A stretch of DNA of 5,760 bases from Clostridiales bacterium (lineage in GTDB: Bacteria; Bacillota; Clostridia; Oscillospirales; CAG-382). Positions within the stretch are counted from its first letter, which is position 1; each line of letters begins with the position of its first letter. The position numbers were made by a program, and so were the translations under genes. Below are positions 1 to 5,235 of this stretch, in pieces. The notes under the pieces are model-generated. The model saw only the letters and a list, made by a program, of their open reading frames with translations. It was not told where the DNA came from and did no database searches. The stretch is taken from assembly GCA_003452915.1 (NCBI GenBank), contig DMMZ01000027.1, positions 145,905 through 151,664 on the forward strand. Reading direction: 5' to 3'.

Positions 1-374
1 ACCTTTGTAAGTCCGCTTTCCGCAAAGAGAATATCATCGGCACACCTGCCAATAAATACAGAATCTCCAAGGGAAGCAAGCCGCTTGATTTCCTCCGATT
101 GCAGAGCAAAAACTTTATCGCTTATCATTACATCTCCGACACCAAGCGGCGAAATATGTCCGCTGTAGCTCGACATTGCAAGAGAATATAAAAAGCTGCT
201 TGTAGCTCGCTCGTCTGCACGTTCAAAAGCATCCCTATTGATACCGCTGTTCTCTGCCGCCTTGATAAGCATTTCCTTGTCGTAGTATTCGATACCGAGA
301 AGCTCGGAAAGCTTTTTTCCAATTTCAGCACCACCGCTGCCGAATTGCCTTCCTATGGTTATTATGTGTTTCAT
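1..374 (-). CDS. Cytidylate kinase-like family protein, N-terminal part (runs off the left edge)
   Basis: This partial gene shows 124 codons plus two bases, starting at ATG 374-372; its 3' end lies outside the window. The product begins MKHIITIGRQFGSGG, an N-terminal beta strand running into a P-loop (residues 9-15), followed by GIEYYDKEML (27-36), where nucleoside monophosphate kinase-like proteins bind substrate. A VFIGRCADDIL segment (106-116) matches the 'GRCADyiL' motif of the cytidylate kinase-like family (Pfam Cytidylate_kin2 type). The usual 'GSGGREI' reads GSGGAEI here, with Ala16 in place of Arg. The family is a common soluble P-loop phosphotransferase in Clostridia; many members have no assigned substrate, so CMP kinase activity is not assured. 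The start is supported by AGGAGAGGTG at 384-393, about 10 bases upstream. The gene is transcribed divergently from the ABC operon. Its GC content (about 46%) is clearly above that of its neighbours. The family call is firm; the substrate is not. Confidence 0.87.
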   Translation of the reverse strand, partial: MKHIITIGRQFGSGGAEIGKKLSELLGIEYYDKEMLIKAAENSGINRDAFERADERATSSFLYSLAMSSYSGHISPLGVGDVMISDKVFALQSEEIKRLASLGDSVFIGRCADDILFAESGLTK

Positions 375-401
375 AAAACTTTGTCACCTCTCCTTTATAA
401 T

Positions 402-430
402 ATATTACCATAATTTTCAATAAATTACAA
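402..430 (-). promoter_or_regulatory. Sigma-A-type promoter for the cytidylate kinase-like gene
   Basis: Read on the minus strand there is a -35 box TTGTAA (430-425), a 17-base spacer and a -10 box TAATAT (407-402). The -10 is preceded by TGG, which makes an extended -10 (TGn). Predicted transcription starts near base 395, giving a very short leader directly in front of the ribosome site at 384-393. The match is by eye; the spacing and extended -10 make it convincing for an AT-rich genome. Confidence 0.6.
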
Positions 431-437
431 CAAAAAC

Positions 438-466
438 TTGAATTTTTGATTAAACTGTTATATAAT
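438..466 (+). promoter_or_regulatory. Sigma-A-type promoter for the ABC exporter operon
   Basis: There is a -35 box TTGAAT (438-443), exactly 17 bases of spacer, and a consensus -10 box TATAAT (461-466). Predicted transcription starts near base 473, which leaves a leader of about 110 bases before the ATPase start. The -35 lies only 8 bases from the -35 of the divergent promoter, so the two polymerase sites are back to back and could influence each other. An imperfect dyad (470-512) begins right at the predicted start site. Confidence 0.65.
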
Positions 467-469
467 ATA

Positions 470-512
470 GCCGACATAGTCGTACATATATTTTATGTGT
501 AGTCTTGTCGGC
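470..512 (+). promoter_or_regulatory. Long imperfect hairpin or operator-like dyad at the ABC operon transcription start
   Basis: The outer arms GCCGACA (470-476) and TGTCGGC (506-512) are perfect complements over 7 bp. The inner arms ACATA (484-488) and TATGT (494-498) form 5 bp around a 5-base loop, extendable by two G-T wobbles (482-483 with 499-500). Between them, AG (478-479) can pair with CT (504-505) and C481 with G502, with small bulges. The result is one long imperfect stem starting at the predicted transcription start. It could act as an RNA hairpin at the 5' end of the mRNA or as a DNA operator for a repressor. No regulator gene for this operon is visible in the window. Confidence 0.5.
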
Positions 513-535
513 ATTAGAAAAATGCTACGCATTTT
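511..535 (+). promoter_or_regulatory. Alternative-stem segment in the ABC operon leader
   Basis: AATGC (521-525) can pair upstream with GCATT (511-515, loop AGAAA) or downstream with GCATT (529-533, loop TAC). The downstream stem extends to a perfect 7 bp, AAAATGC (519-525) with GCATTTT (529-535). The two pairings cannot coexist, and the upstream one also competes with the last two base pairs of the larger hairpin at 470-512. This resembles a simple attenuator or switch, but the T run is only four bases and interrupted soon after, so it is not a convincing terminator. Confidence 0.35.
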
Positions 536-583
536 AACAATGTCAGTTAAATTTAAAATAAATTTCGATAAAGGAGAAAACAT

Positions 584-1288
584 ATGTTAGAAATTAAGAA
601 TTACAGTAAAAATTACGGAAATAAATCAGCTGTAAAAAATCTATCTTTAAAAATAGAAGCAGGTGATATTTACGGTTTTATCGGACATAATGGTGCAGGC
701 AAGACCACTACAATAAAAGCTATTACCGGTATATTACCGATTGAAAACGGTGATATATTTTTTGATGGAATGTCGGTAAAAGAAAATCCTATAAAGTGCA
801 AGATGAAGATGGCGTATATACCCGATAACCCTGAGCTTTATGAATCGATGACAGGTTTTAAATATATCAAATTTATCTGCGACATCTATGAAATACCCTC
901 CGACAAACGTGAGAAAAATGTGCGTAAATATGCTGAAAGCTTTGAAATGTTAAAGGACCTTTCCGAACCGATCGCTACATATTCGCATGGAATGAAGCAA
1001 AAAATTAATATCATTTCTGCGCTTTCGCATGAACCAAAACTAATGGTGCTTGATGAGCCTTTTGTAGGTCTTGATCCAAAAGCAGCATATATACTAAAAG
1101 AATATATGAAGGAAATGTGTGCTAACGGCGGTGCTATATTCTTTTCTACTCATGTTCTTGAGGTTGCGGAAAAGCTCTGTAATAAAATAGCTATTATTAA
1201 AAATGGCGAACTTATTCGCTCAGGATTAACAAAAGACGTAAGAGGTGATAATTCACTTGAGGAACTATTCTTGGACCTTGCAGAATAG
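584..1288 (+). CDS. ABC transporter ATP-binding protein (ABC-2 exporter type)
   Basis: This is a complete 234-aa nucleotide-binding subunit that hydrolyses ATP on the cytoplasmic side to drive the permease encoded downstream. Motifs appear in the expected order: Walker A GHNGAGKT (34-41), signature SHGMKQK (134-140), Walker B LMVLDEP (153-159) with catalytic Glu158, D-loop GLDP (162-165) and switch His190 in FSTHV. At the Q-loop the sequence is YIPDNPELYESMTG (78-91), with Asp/Asn where Gln is usual; this variant is common in EcsA-like exporter ATPases. Length is normal for a stand-alone ATPase, without an extra C-terminal domain. The start at ATG 584 has AAGGAG at 571-576 with a 7-base spacer. 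It is the first gene of a two-gene operon with the promoter at 438-466. Substrate and direction cannot be read from this subunit, but pairing with a large ABC-2-type permease suggests export. A bacteriocin- or drug-resistance role is possible but unsupported. Confidence 0.95.
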   Translation: MLEIKNYSKNYGNKSAVKNLSLKIEAGDIYGFIGHNGAGKTTTIKAITGILPIENGDIFFDGMSVKENPIKCKMKMAYIPDNPELYESMTGFKYIKFICDIYEIPSDKREKNVRKYAESFEMLKDLSEPIATYSHGMKQKINIISALSHEPKLMVLDEPFVGLDPKAAYILKEYMKEMCANGGAIFFSTHVLEVAEKLCNKIAIIKNGELIRSGLTKDVRGDNSLEELFLDLAE

Positions 1289-1290
1289 AA

Positions 1291-1312
1291 GTTTGAAAAT
1301 AAATTTTCAAAC
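1291..1312 (+). other. AT-rich hairpin just after the ATPase stop codon
   Basis: GTTTGAAAA (1291-1299) and TTTTCAAAC (1304-1312) are perfect 9-bp complements around a TAAA loop; one further A-T pair is possible in principle. It starts two bases after the TAG of the ATPase gene. No T run follows it (the next bases are ACAGTTTTG), so it is unlikely to be an intrinsic terminator. A hairpin here could protect the 3' end of the ATPase message or mark a processing point. Confidence 0.55.
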
Positions 1313-1318
1313 ACAGTT

Positions 1319-1372
1319 TTGTGCCTTTATTGCAAGAAGTGCAATAAACCGGCTATCGCCGGAACGGCACAA
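1319..1372 (+). other. Perfect three-way-junction RNA structure between ABC ATPase and permease
   Basis: Three perfect helices nest exactly. P1 is TTGTGCC (1319-1325) with GGCACAA (1366-1372), 7 bp. P2 is TTTATTGC (1326-1333) with GCAATAAA (1341-1348), 8 bp, loop AAGAAGT. P3 is CCGGC (1349-1353) with GCCGG (1358-1362), 5 bp, loop TATC. P1-P2 and P2-P3 have no unpaired bases between them, and only AAC (1363-1365) joins P3 back to P1. Twenty uninterrupted base pairs in 54 bases is well beyond chance for an AT-rich spacer. No known riboswitch class was recognised. It could be a cis-acting mRNA element tuning permease expression, a processed small RNA, or part of a small repeat such as a MITE; the sequence alone does not decide. 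Confidence 0.6.
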
Positions 1373-1378
1373 TTCTAA

Positions 1379-1403
1379 TGTATGAAAGTGCATCTTTCAT
1401 ACA
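1379..1403 (+). other. Ten-base-pair hairpin upstream of the permease ribosome site
   Basis: TGTATGAAAG (1379-1388) and CTTTCATACA (1394-1403) are perfect complements around the loop TGCAT. It sits 6 bases after the three-way junction and 24 bases before the permease ribosome site. No T run follows, so it is not a terminator. The 3' arm CTTTC (1394-1398) could alternatively pair with GAAAG (1427-1431), which overlaps the permease Shine-Dalgarno sequence, but the drawn hairpin is much longer and should dominate. Confidence 0.55.
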
Positions 1404-1427
1404 ATGCGGTCGACGTATCCACCGAAG

Positions 1428-1433
1428 AAAGGA
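1428..1433 (+). promoter_or_regulatory. Ribosome binding site of the permease gene, with wide spacing
   Basis: AAAGGA lies 13 bases before ATG 1447, longer than the 6-11 bases seen for the other genes here. An in-frame TAA at 1441-1443 rules out any earlier start in the permease frame. The wide spacing and the structured spacer upstream suggest that translation of the permease may be weaker than, or separately controlled from, that of the ATPase. Confidence 0.55.
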
Positions 1434-1446
1434 ATGGTCATAATTA

Positions 1447-3054
1447 ATGATAAAAAAGTTCTTTTTACTTGTTAAAACAAATCTTTCTCTAACCTTCAAT
1501 CCTAAGAGGATGTTAACACGTCAGAATAAACCTGCTTCTAAGGGCAAATCAACATTATACGCCTTTTTGATGCTTTTCATGTTCGTATATTTTCTGGGTA
1601 TTTCTTCAACGTTGTTTTATGGACTTGGAAAAGAATTAAATAAAATCGGTTATATTGATTTACTAATCTTTTTAGCCGTAATATCTTATACTGCGTTTAT
1701 TTTAATAATTACAGTTTTTTCAGCACAAGGATATTTGTTTAAATCGAAGGATTTACCTTTGTTATTATCATTACCAGTTAGTCATTTTTCTGTGTTGTTA
1801 TCGAAGTTTATACTTTTGTATATTTATGAGTTGTTTTTTTCTGTTTTGTTTATAGGTCCGGCTTTCTACTTCTATTTTTATTTTACTTCATTTTCTGTTC
1901 TTGGAATTATCGGTGCTGTTATTTGCTTCTTTGCATCACCCTTTATACCGTTATCTATAGGAAGCCTATTTTCCTTCCTTTTAGGCCTTATAACAAGACG
2001 AATGAGGAAGAAAAATTTCTTCACAATATTTATGTCACTTGCTTTTGTTGTGGTTTATTTTTACATTATGCAGAACGGACAGAGTATACTGCAGTATATA
2101 TTTGCAAACAGTGAGAAATTAAAGAATACTATTTCACTTTATTATTCCCCTTCTGTATGGGTGCTTGGCGGATTAAATGGTGAAGTATTAAAAGCAGTTC
2201 TGTATTTTATTTTAGGCTTAATTGCTGTCTTTATTATCTTTATAATTATTTCCGGGAAATATTCTGTAATAGTATCTATTTTAAATTCATCGGGTGTTAG
2301 AAGAAGAAATAAAGAGCAAAAGTATGGCGAAGAACGCAGCAGTGCATTAAGTGCAATGATAAAAAAAGAACTTTCTTTTTACTTCAGCTCGTCAAATTAT
2401 GTATTAAATACAATAATCGGTCCTGCTCTTCTTGTTTTGGCAAGCGCTGCATTTTTGTTTATGGGTGCTGATAAAATCGCTGCTTTTGCAGAGTTGGGTG
2501 ATGTTGGAGAAATGAGTTTAATCCTTGCATCAGCTTTGACAATATTTATGCCATCGCTTTCATCTACAACTTCTGCTTCGATTTCACTTGAAGGCAAGAA
2601 GTTATGGATATATAAATCCATTCCTGCTTTGACAAAAGATATTTTAAAAGCGAAAACCGCTGTTAATCTTATCATCACCATTCCAGCGATAATAGTCAGC
2701 GATATTCTTTTATGTATAGCACTGGAATTAGGTATTTTAGATTACTTTTTACTTATAACTCTTGGAATTTCTTTCGTAACTTTCTTTTCGATTACCGGAT
2801 TGTTGATTAATCTTTCGCATCCTAAGCTTGATTTTGAAAATGAAATTGTAGTAATAAAGCAGAGCATGAGTGTTATTTTGCAAATGTTAACAACTTTCGG
2901 AATAATGGCAGTATGTATTATAAGTTATACAGTATTAAAACCGGAAAACATTTATTTATTTGCATTGACGGTTATATTAATAATAATTGTATTAATTGCT
3001 TTGCTTTCAAAAAGACTTTTCACCTGGGGTGTAAAGCGTTTTAACGAGTTATAA
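1447..3054 (+). CDS. Large ABC-2-type exporter permease
   Basis: This is a complete 535-aa integral membrane protein with about 12 predicted helices, by eye near 37-60, 70-92, 119-146, 150-180, 190-208, 247-270, 320-340, 355-372, 405-427, 430-455, 475-496 and 500-520. It has two halves of about six helices separated by a basic cytoplasmic linker (284-308, beginning RRRNKEQKYGEERSS). The motif YLFKSKDLPLLLSLPVS (96-112) and its second-half counterpart SLEGKKLWIYKSIP (380-393) are characteristic of large Bacillota ABC-2-type permeases that pair with EcsA-like ATPases; they are probably the cytoplasmic stretches contacting the ATPase. It follows the ATPase after a 158-base structured spacer, with no terminator seen between, and its own TAA is followed by the terminator at 3081-3121. 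With two halves in one chain it could form a full transporter with two ATPase copies. The substrate is unknown and no substrate-peptide or immunity gene was seen nearby. Confidence 0.88.
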   Translation: MIKKFFLLVKTNLSLTFNPKRMLTRQNKPASKGKSTLYAFLMLFMFVYFLGISSTLFYGLGKELNKIGYIDLLIFLAVISYTAFILIITVFSAQGYLFKSKDLPLLLSLPVSHFSVLLSKFILLYIYELFFSVLFIGPAFYFYFYFTSFSVLGIIGAVICFFASPFIPLSIGSLFSFLLGLITRRMRKKNFFTIFMSLAFVVVYFYIMQNGQSILQYIFANSEKLKNTISLYYSPSVWVLGGLNGEVLKAVLYFILGLIAVFIIFIIISGKYSVIVSILNSSGVRRRNKEQKYGEERSSALSAMIKKELSFYFSSSNYVLNTIIGPALLVLASAAFLFMGADKIAAFAELGDVGEMSLILASALTIFMPSLSSTTSASISLEGKKLWIYKSIPALTKDILKAKTAVNLIITIPAIIVSDILLCIALELGILDYFLLITLGISFVTFFSITGLLINLSHPKLDFENEIVVIKQSMSVILQMLTTFGIMAVCIISYTVLKPENIYLFALTVILIIIVLIALLSKRLFTWGVKRFNEL

Positions 3055-3080
3055 AAAAACATAAGATAAATACTATATTA

Positions 3081-3121
3081 AAAAGGAATGAGTACTGTTG
3101 TTATCAACGCTCATTCCTTTT
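3081..3121. terminator. Bidirectional intrinsic terminator between convergent operons
   Basis: AAAAGGAATGAG (3081-3092) pairs perfectly with CTCATTCCTTTT (3110-3121) over 12 bp. An inner stem GTTG (3097-3100) with CAAC (3105-3108) closes on a TTAT loop. Read on the plus strand, the GC-containing core ends in TTTT after the ABC permease; read on the minus strand it ends in TTTTT after the small membrane protein gene. The structure therefore serves both operons. Confidence 0.85.
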
Positions 3122-3166
3122 ATGATGTTATATAATAAAATGCTCTATCAAATCGAACTGATGTAA

Positions 3167-3394
3167 TTATGAATACCCACTAAATATTAATAAGCAAACT
3201 CCGAATACAATAATCGGAATACCAATAATACATAATAGTACAATTCCAACAATTTTAGCTGCCGACATTTTCTTTTTTTCTATTGGTTTTTGTTCATCAA
3301 AAATAGTGTTGCCCTTGTCTAGTATTTTCTGTATTCTTTCTCTGTCAAACTTTTCCTCGGTTGATTGGTTATTCTTGTTTTCGTTGTTATCCAT
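3167..3394 (-). CDS. Small single-span membrane protein of unknown function
   Basis: This 75-aa product has a charged, Asn/Glu/Lys-rich N-terminal half (residues 1-42) and one hydrophobic helix near 47-71, ending in the short tail SGYS. There is no cleavable signal peptide, so it is probably a C-terminally anchored protein with a cytoplasmic head. No family was recognised. The start at ATG 3394-3392 has AAAGGGAG at 3401-3408, about 6 bases upstream, which makes it a real gene rather than a chance frame. It lies 22 bases after the Lgt-like gene and is the last gene before the shared terminator, so it probably belongs to that operon. The residues following the KKK at 40-42 (MSAAKIVGIVLLCIIGIP) resemble many short clostridial membrane proteins of unrelated origin, so homology is hard to judge. 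A regulatory or stabilising role for the upstream membrane proteins is only a guess. Confidence 0.75.
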   Translation of the reverse strand: MDNNENKNNQSTEEKFDRERIQKILDKGNTIFDEQKPIEKKKMSAAKIVGIVLLCIIGIPIIVFGVCLLIFSGYS

Positions 3395-3416
3395 GTAAAT
3401 CTCCCTTTCAATTTAA

Positions 3417-4190
3417 TCAAGCATTGACTTGTTTTTTATTAAATACAGCAAGAATATGTTTTCTGTTAATAAATATCAAGCATAGTGAACAAAGAATTTG
3501 ATAATATGATATACCGAGAATAGTTTCTGTATCTCTGACGAATTCTATTAAAAATCTAAATATGAAATATGCATTTAACAAATATTTAAACAAAACACCT
3601 GGTCTTAATTCTTTTGTTCTCTTTAAATACAAGAATAAAACAAATAGTCCCAAGTCAAAAATAAGCTCATATATCTGCGTTGGATATCGGTAAATACCGT
3701 CGCCGAAGTCAACACCGAGGAATTGTGGGGATTCTATTCCATAACAGCAACCTCCGAAAAAACAACCTAATCTTCCGATTGCCATTCCAAAAGCAGCCGG
3801 AGCTGCGATATCATTACCTGTCTTTAACTCTATCTTAAACCGCCTTTTAACAAGAAAAACAGCTAGAAATCCGCCGATCAAGCCACCTACGATTGTTTTG
3901 CCCGAAATTAATAAGTTTATGTTTTCTGGGTAACTAAAAAGTATCTTATAATTATATATAAGTATTGGTAATTTTGCGCCGATTGCACCGCCGAGTAAAG
4001 CATATATAATTATAAGCGACCTGAAACTGTTCTTTCCTCTGTCAATTTTTTCAGCAGTTAGTTTATAGCATATAAAAGCAGCAATTAAAGCAAGAACCAT
4101 AAAAATACTGTAGGTTGGGATTTTTAGATCATATACATTAATATAGGGCATAATTCCAAAGTTATCGTGTGAGATGTGCTCATCTAACAT
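3417..4190 (-). CDS. Divergent prolipoprotein diacylglyceryl transferase (Lgt)-family membrane protein
   Basis: This complete 257-aa polytopic membrane protein belongs to the Lgt family, whose canonical member moves diacylglyceryl from phosphatidylglycerol to the lipobox Cys of prelipoproteins. Matching landmarks are IPTY (24-27), VGGLIGG (101-107), GRLGCFFGGCCYG (139-151), RYPTQIYE (168-175) and FRFLIEFVRD (211-220). Aligned by eye to E. coli Lgt, Tyr27, Arg140, Gly151, Arg212 and Glu216 correspond to Y26, R143, G154, R239 and E243. However, Val101, Cys143 and Cys148 stand where H103, N146 and E151 are expected. The overall length is near normal. The start used has AAGGAG at 4202-4207, 11 bases away and inside the upstream gene, with an 11-base overlap; the internal Met14 is an alternative with a weaker site. 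The substitutions suggest a paralogue with a different acceptor or mechanism rather than the housekeeping enzyme, so no lgt symbol is given. Its position in a radical SAM/ICMT operon supports a special membrane-lipid role. Confidence 0.82.
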   Translation of the reverse strand: MLDEHISHDNFGIMPYINVYDLKIPTYSIFMVLALIAAFICYKLTAEKIDRGKNSFRSLIIIYALLGGAIGAKLPILIYNYKILFSYPENINLLISGKTIVGGLIGGFLAVFLVKRRFKIELKTGNDIAAPAAFGMAIGRLGCFFGGCCYGIESPQFLGVDFGDGIYRYPTQIYELIFDLGLFVLFLYLKRTKELRPGVLFKYLLNAYFIFRFLIEFVRDTETILGISYYQILCSLCLIFINRKHILAVFNKKQVNA

Positions 4191-4644
4191 TCTTTTTTAT
4201 GCTCCTTACTTTTTTTCCGAAACGGCAGCAATTACTGTTGCAAATAACACATTCATATAGTTTTTGAGCCGAACAATAACCAAGAGCCGCTATAGATTGC
4301 AAAATAGCAAGAATCACTGTAAAAATTAGTGATAGGATAGGATGTATAAAATAATAGCCTAATAATGCTAAACCACTGAACATACTGCCTACAATATGGG
4401 CGAATCTCATGCTGTGCATATTAATATATTCATCTGTAGTCTTAGTATATTTGGCAATGGTTATATTATATAAAATAACAAGCGGTGAATTTTGAACACC
4501 TGTGAACGCAGAAACAAACATTATTCCAAAAACAACAAAAACAGGAATAACGCTTTGTAGTACAATAGCTGTCCAGAGTAATCCTGCGATTACATATTTG
4601 CAAAAAGCAACAGACTGCTTTTTTACATTTACCATGCGTATCAT
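4180..4644 (-). CDS. DUF4395-like membrane protein with a Cys-rich C-terminus
   Basis: This 154-aa protein has roughly four hydrophobic helices (about 18-30, 33-47, 83-100 and 103-122). They are separated by a polar loop containing NSPLVILYN (52-60) and HSMRFAH (77-83). The tail is rich in cysteine: Cys124, Cys132, Cys135, Cys139 and Cys140, ending in a basic stretch (RFGKKVRSIKKNVR). The helix layout, the RFAH turn and the closing GYC...LYxCV stretch resemble DUF4395 membrane proteins; this is recalled by eye and only moderately secure. Function is unknown. The Cys cluster could bind metal or form a redox pair facing the cytoplasm, since the neighbouring basic residues favour that side. The ATG (4644-4642) directly follows the TAG of the methyltransferase gene with no gap, and the 3' end overlaps the Lgt-like gene by 11 bases. 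Tight coupling on both sides suggests it works with these two membrane proteins. Confidence 0.72.
   Translation of the reverse strand: MIRMVNVKKQSVAFCKYVIAGLLWTAIVLQSVIPVFVVFGIMFVSAFTGVQNSPLVILYNITIAKYTKTTDEYINMHSMRFAHIVGSMFSGLALLGYYFIHPILSLIFTVILAILQSIAALGYCSAQKLYECVICNSNCCRFGKKVRSIKKNVR
4202..4207 (-). promoter_or_regulatory. Ribosome binding site deciding the Lgt-like start
   Basis: AAGGAG on the minus strand, 11 bases before ATG 4190-4188, lies inside the last codons of the upstream gene. It favours the longer 257-aa product over the internal Met14, which is preceded only by TTTGGAATT. The overlap makes translational coupling likely. Confidence 0.6.
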
Positions 4645-5235
4645 CTATTTCCTCCTAAATTTTGGAATGAACAATCCTGTTTTTGATTTATACTCCGAAT
4701 AAGTGTCTTTAAAGGTTAACAATAACATTTCATCCTCCAGTCTTGCTCGGTGAATCATGAAAGGCAGAAATAAAATAGAGTTAAGTATAAAAACAACAGG
4801 ATTGATAAACAGCAGTGAAAAGCCGTAAAGCATTAAAATTGTTGATGAATACAGCGGATGACGAATATATTTATATATTCCTGTTGTGGTCAGAGTATGA
4901 TTTTCGTATATTTTTATTTGGTTACCCCAGTTGCTTTTAAGCTTCAATCGCCCAAACACATTTATTATTGTACCAATAATTATAAAAATCGTACCAAAAA
5001 TAGAAATAATCAAATTTATTAATTCGTCTATTTCGATCACACCGAATTTTAAATAAACCAATATAAACATAACTAAAAAGAACGCAAGCATACTTCCTGT
5101 TTCAACAACTGATTTCTTTTCTCTTTTAACTTTCTCTTTTTTTGAAAAGAAAAAGTTTAGAATAATTGCAGTTAATAAAATCCACAAACAAAAAGCTCCT
5201 ATAAGATATAAAATTTTTAATATATCATCATACAT
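4645..5235 (-). CDS. Isoprenylcysteine carboxylmethyltransferase (ICMT)/PEMT-family membrane methyltransferase
   Basis: This 196-aa integral membrane protein has an N-terminal helix (about 10-30), a Lys-rich loop (32-41), helices near 48-65 and 72-93, and a C-terminal catalytic part. The motif LTTTGIYKYIRHPLYS (115-130) is the family's hallmark: Gly-Ile-Tyr and Arg-His-Pro-x-Tyr help form the S-adenosylmethionine pocket. It is followed by two hydrophobic stretches (131-160) and RARLEDEMLLLTF...YSEY (163-182), where the conserved acidic residues and Tyr are expected. Bacterial members methylate varied small or lipid substrates; true prenyl-Cys methylation is not expected, because Bacteria lack prenylated proteins. 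The start has GGAG at 5244-5247 with an 8-base spacer and overlaps the radical SAM stop by 8 bases. The next gene starts immediately after its TAG. The family is well supported; the substrate is unknown. Context suggests it acts on a membrane product linked to the radical SAM enzyme. Confidence 0.87.
   Translation of the reverse strand: MYDDILKILYLIGAFCLWILLTAIILNFFFSKKEKVKREKKSVVETGSMLAFFLVMFILVYLKFGVIEIDELINLIISIFGTIFIIIGTIINVFGRLKLKSNWGNQIKIYENHTLTTTGIYKYIRHPLYSSTILMLYGFSLLFINPVVFILNSILFLPFMIHRARLEDEMLLLTFKDTYSEYKSKTGLFIPKFRRK
4651..4656 (-). promoter_or_regulatory. Consensus ribosome binding site inside the ICMT-like gene
   Basis: A perfect AGGAGG lies 6 bases before the ATG at 4644-4642 of the DUF4395-like gene, entirely within the last codons of the methyltransferase gene. 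It fixes the start of the downstream protein and suggests that ribosomes finishing one gene reinitiate at the next. Confidence 0.75.

Noticed and set aside
128..334. A 68-codon minus-strand frame inside the left-edge gene
   Set aside because: It is an out-of-frame shadow of the cytidylate kinase-like gene, which has the P-loop, the GRCAD motif and a good ribosome site.
1291..1403. Intrinsic terminator between ATPase and permease
   Set aside because: None of the hairpins is followed by a T run, and the permease has no evident promoter of its own, so readthrough is more likely.
1390..1407. Pseudoknot between loop GCAT (1390-1393) and ATGC (1404-1407)
   Set aside because: No linker would be left to span the 10-bp stem, so the geometry is not possible with the full hairpin formed.
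1434..1475. A 13-codon upstream frame starting at ATG 1434, overlapping the permease start
   Set aside because: ATG 1434 is immediately after AAAGGA, too close for normal initiation; the peptide has no supporting evidence.
1923..2114. A 63-codon plus-strand frame inside the permease gene
   Set aside because: It lies wholly within the well-supported permease reading frame and shows no family features or ribosome site.
2397..2681. A 94-codon minus-strand frame opposite the permease gene
   Set aside because: It is antisense to conserved permease sequence, with no recognisable domain; a shadow frame.
4502..4702. A 66-codon plus-strand frame opposite the DUF4395-like and ICMT-like genes
   Set aside because: It is antisense to two coupled genes with clear ribosome sites, and has no motif of its own.
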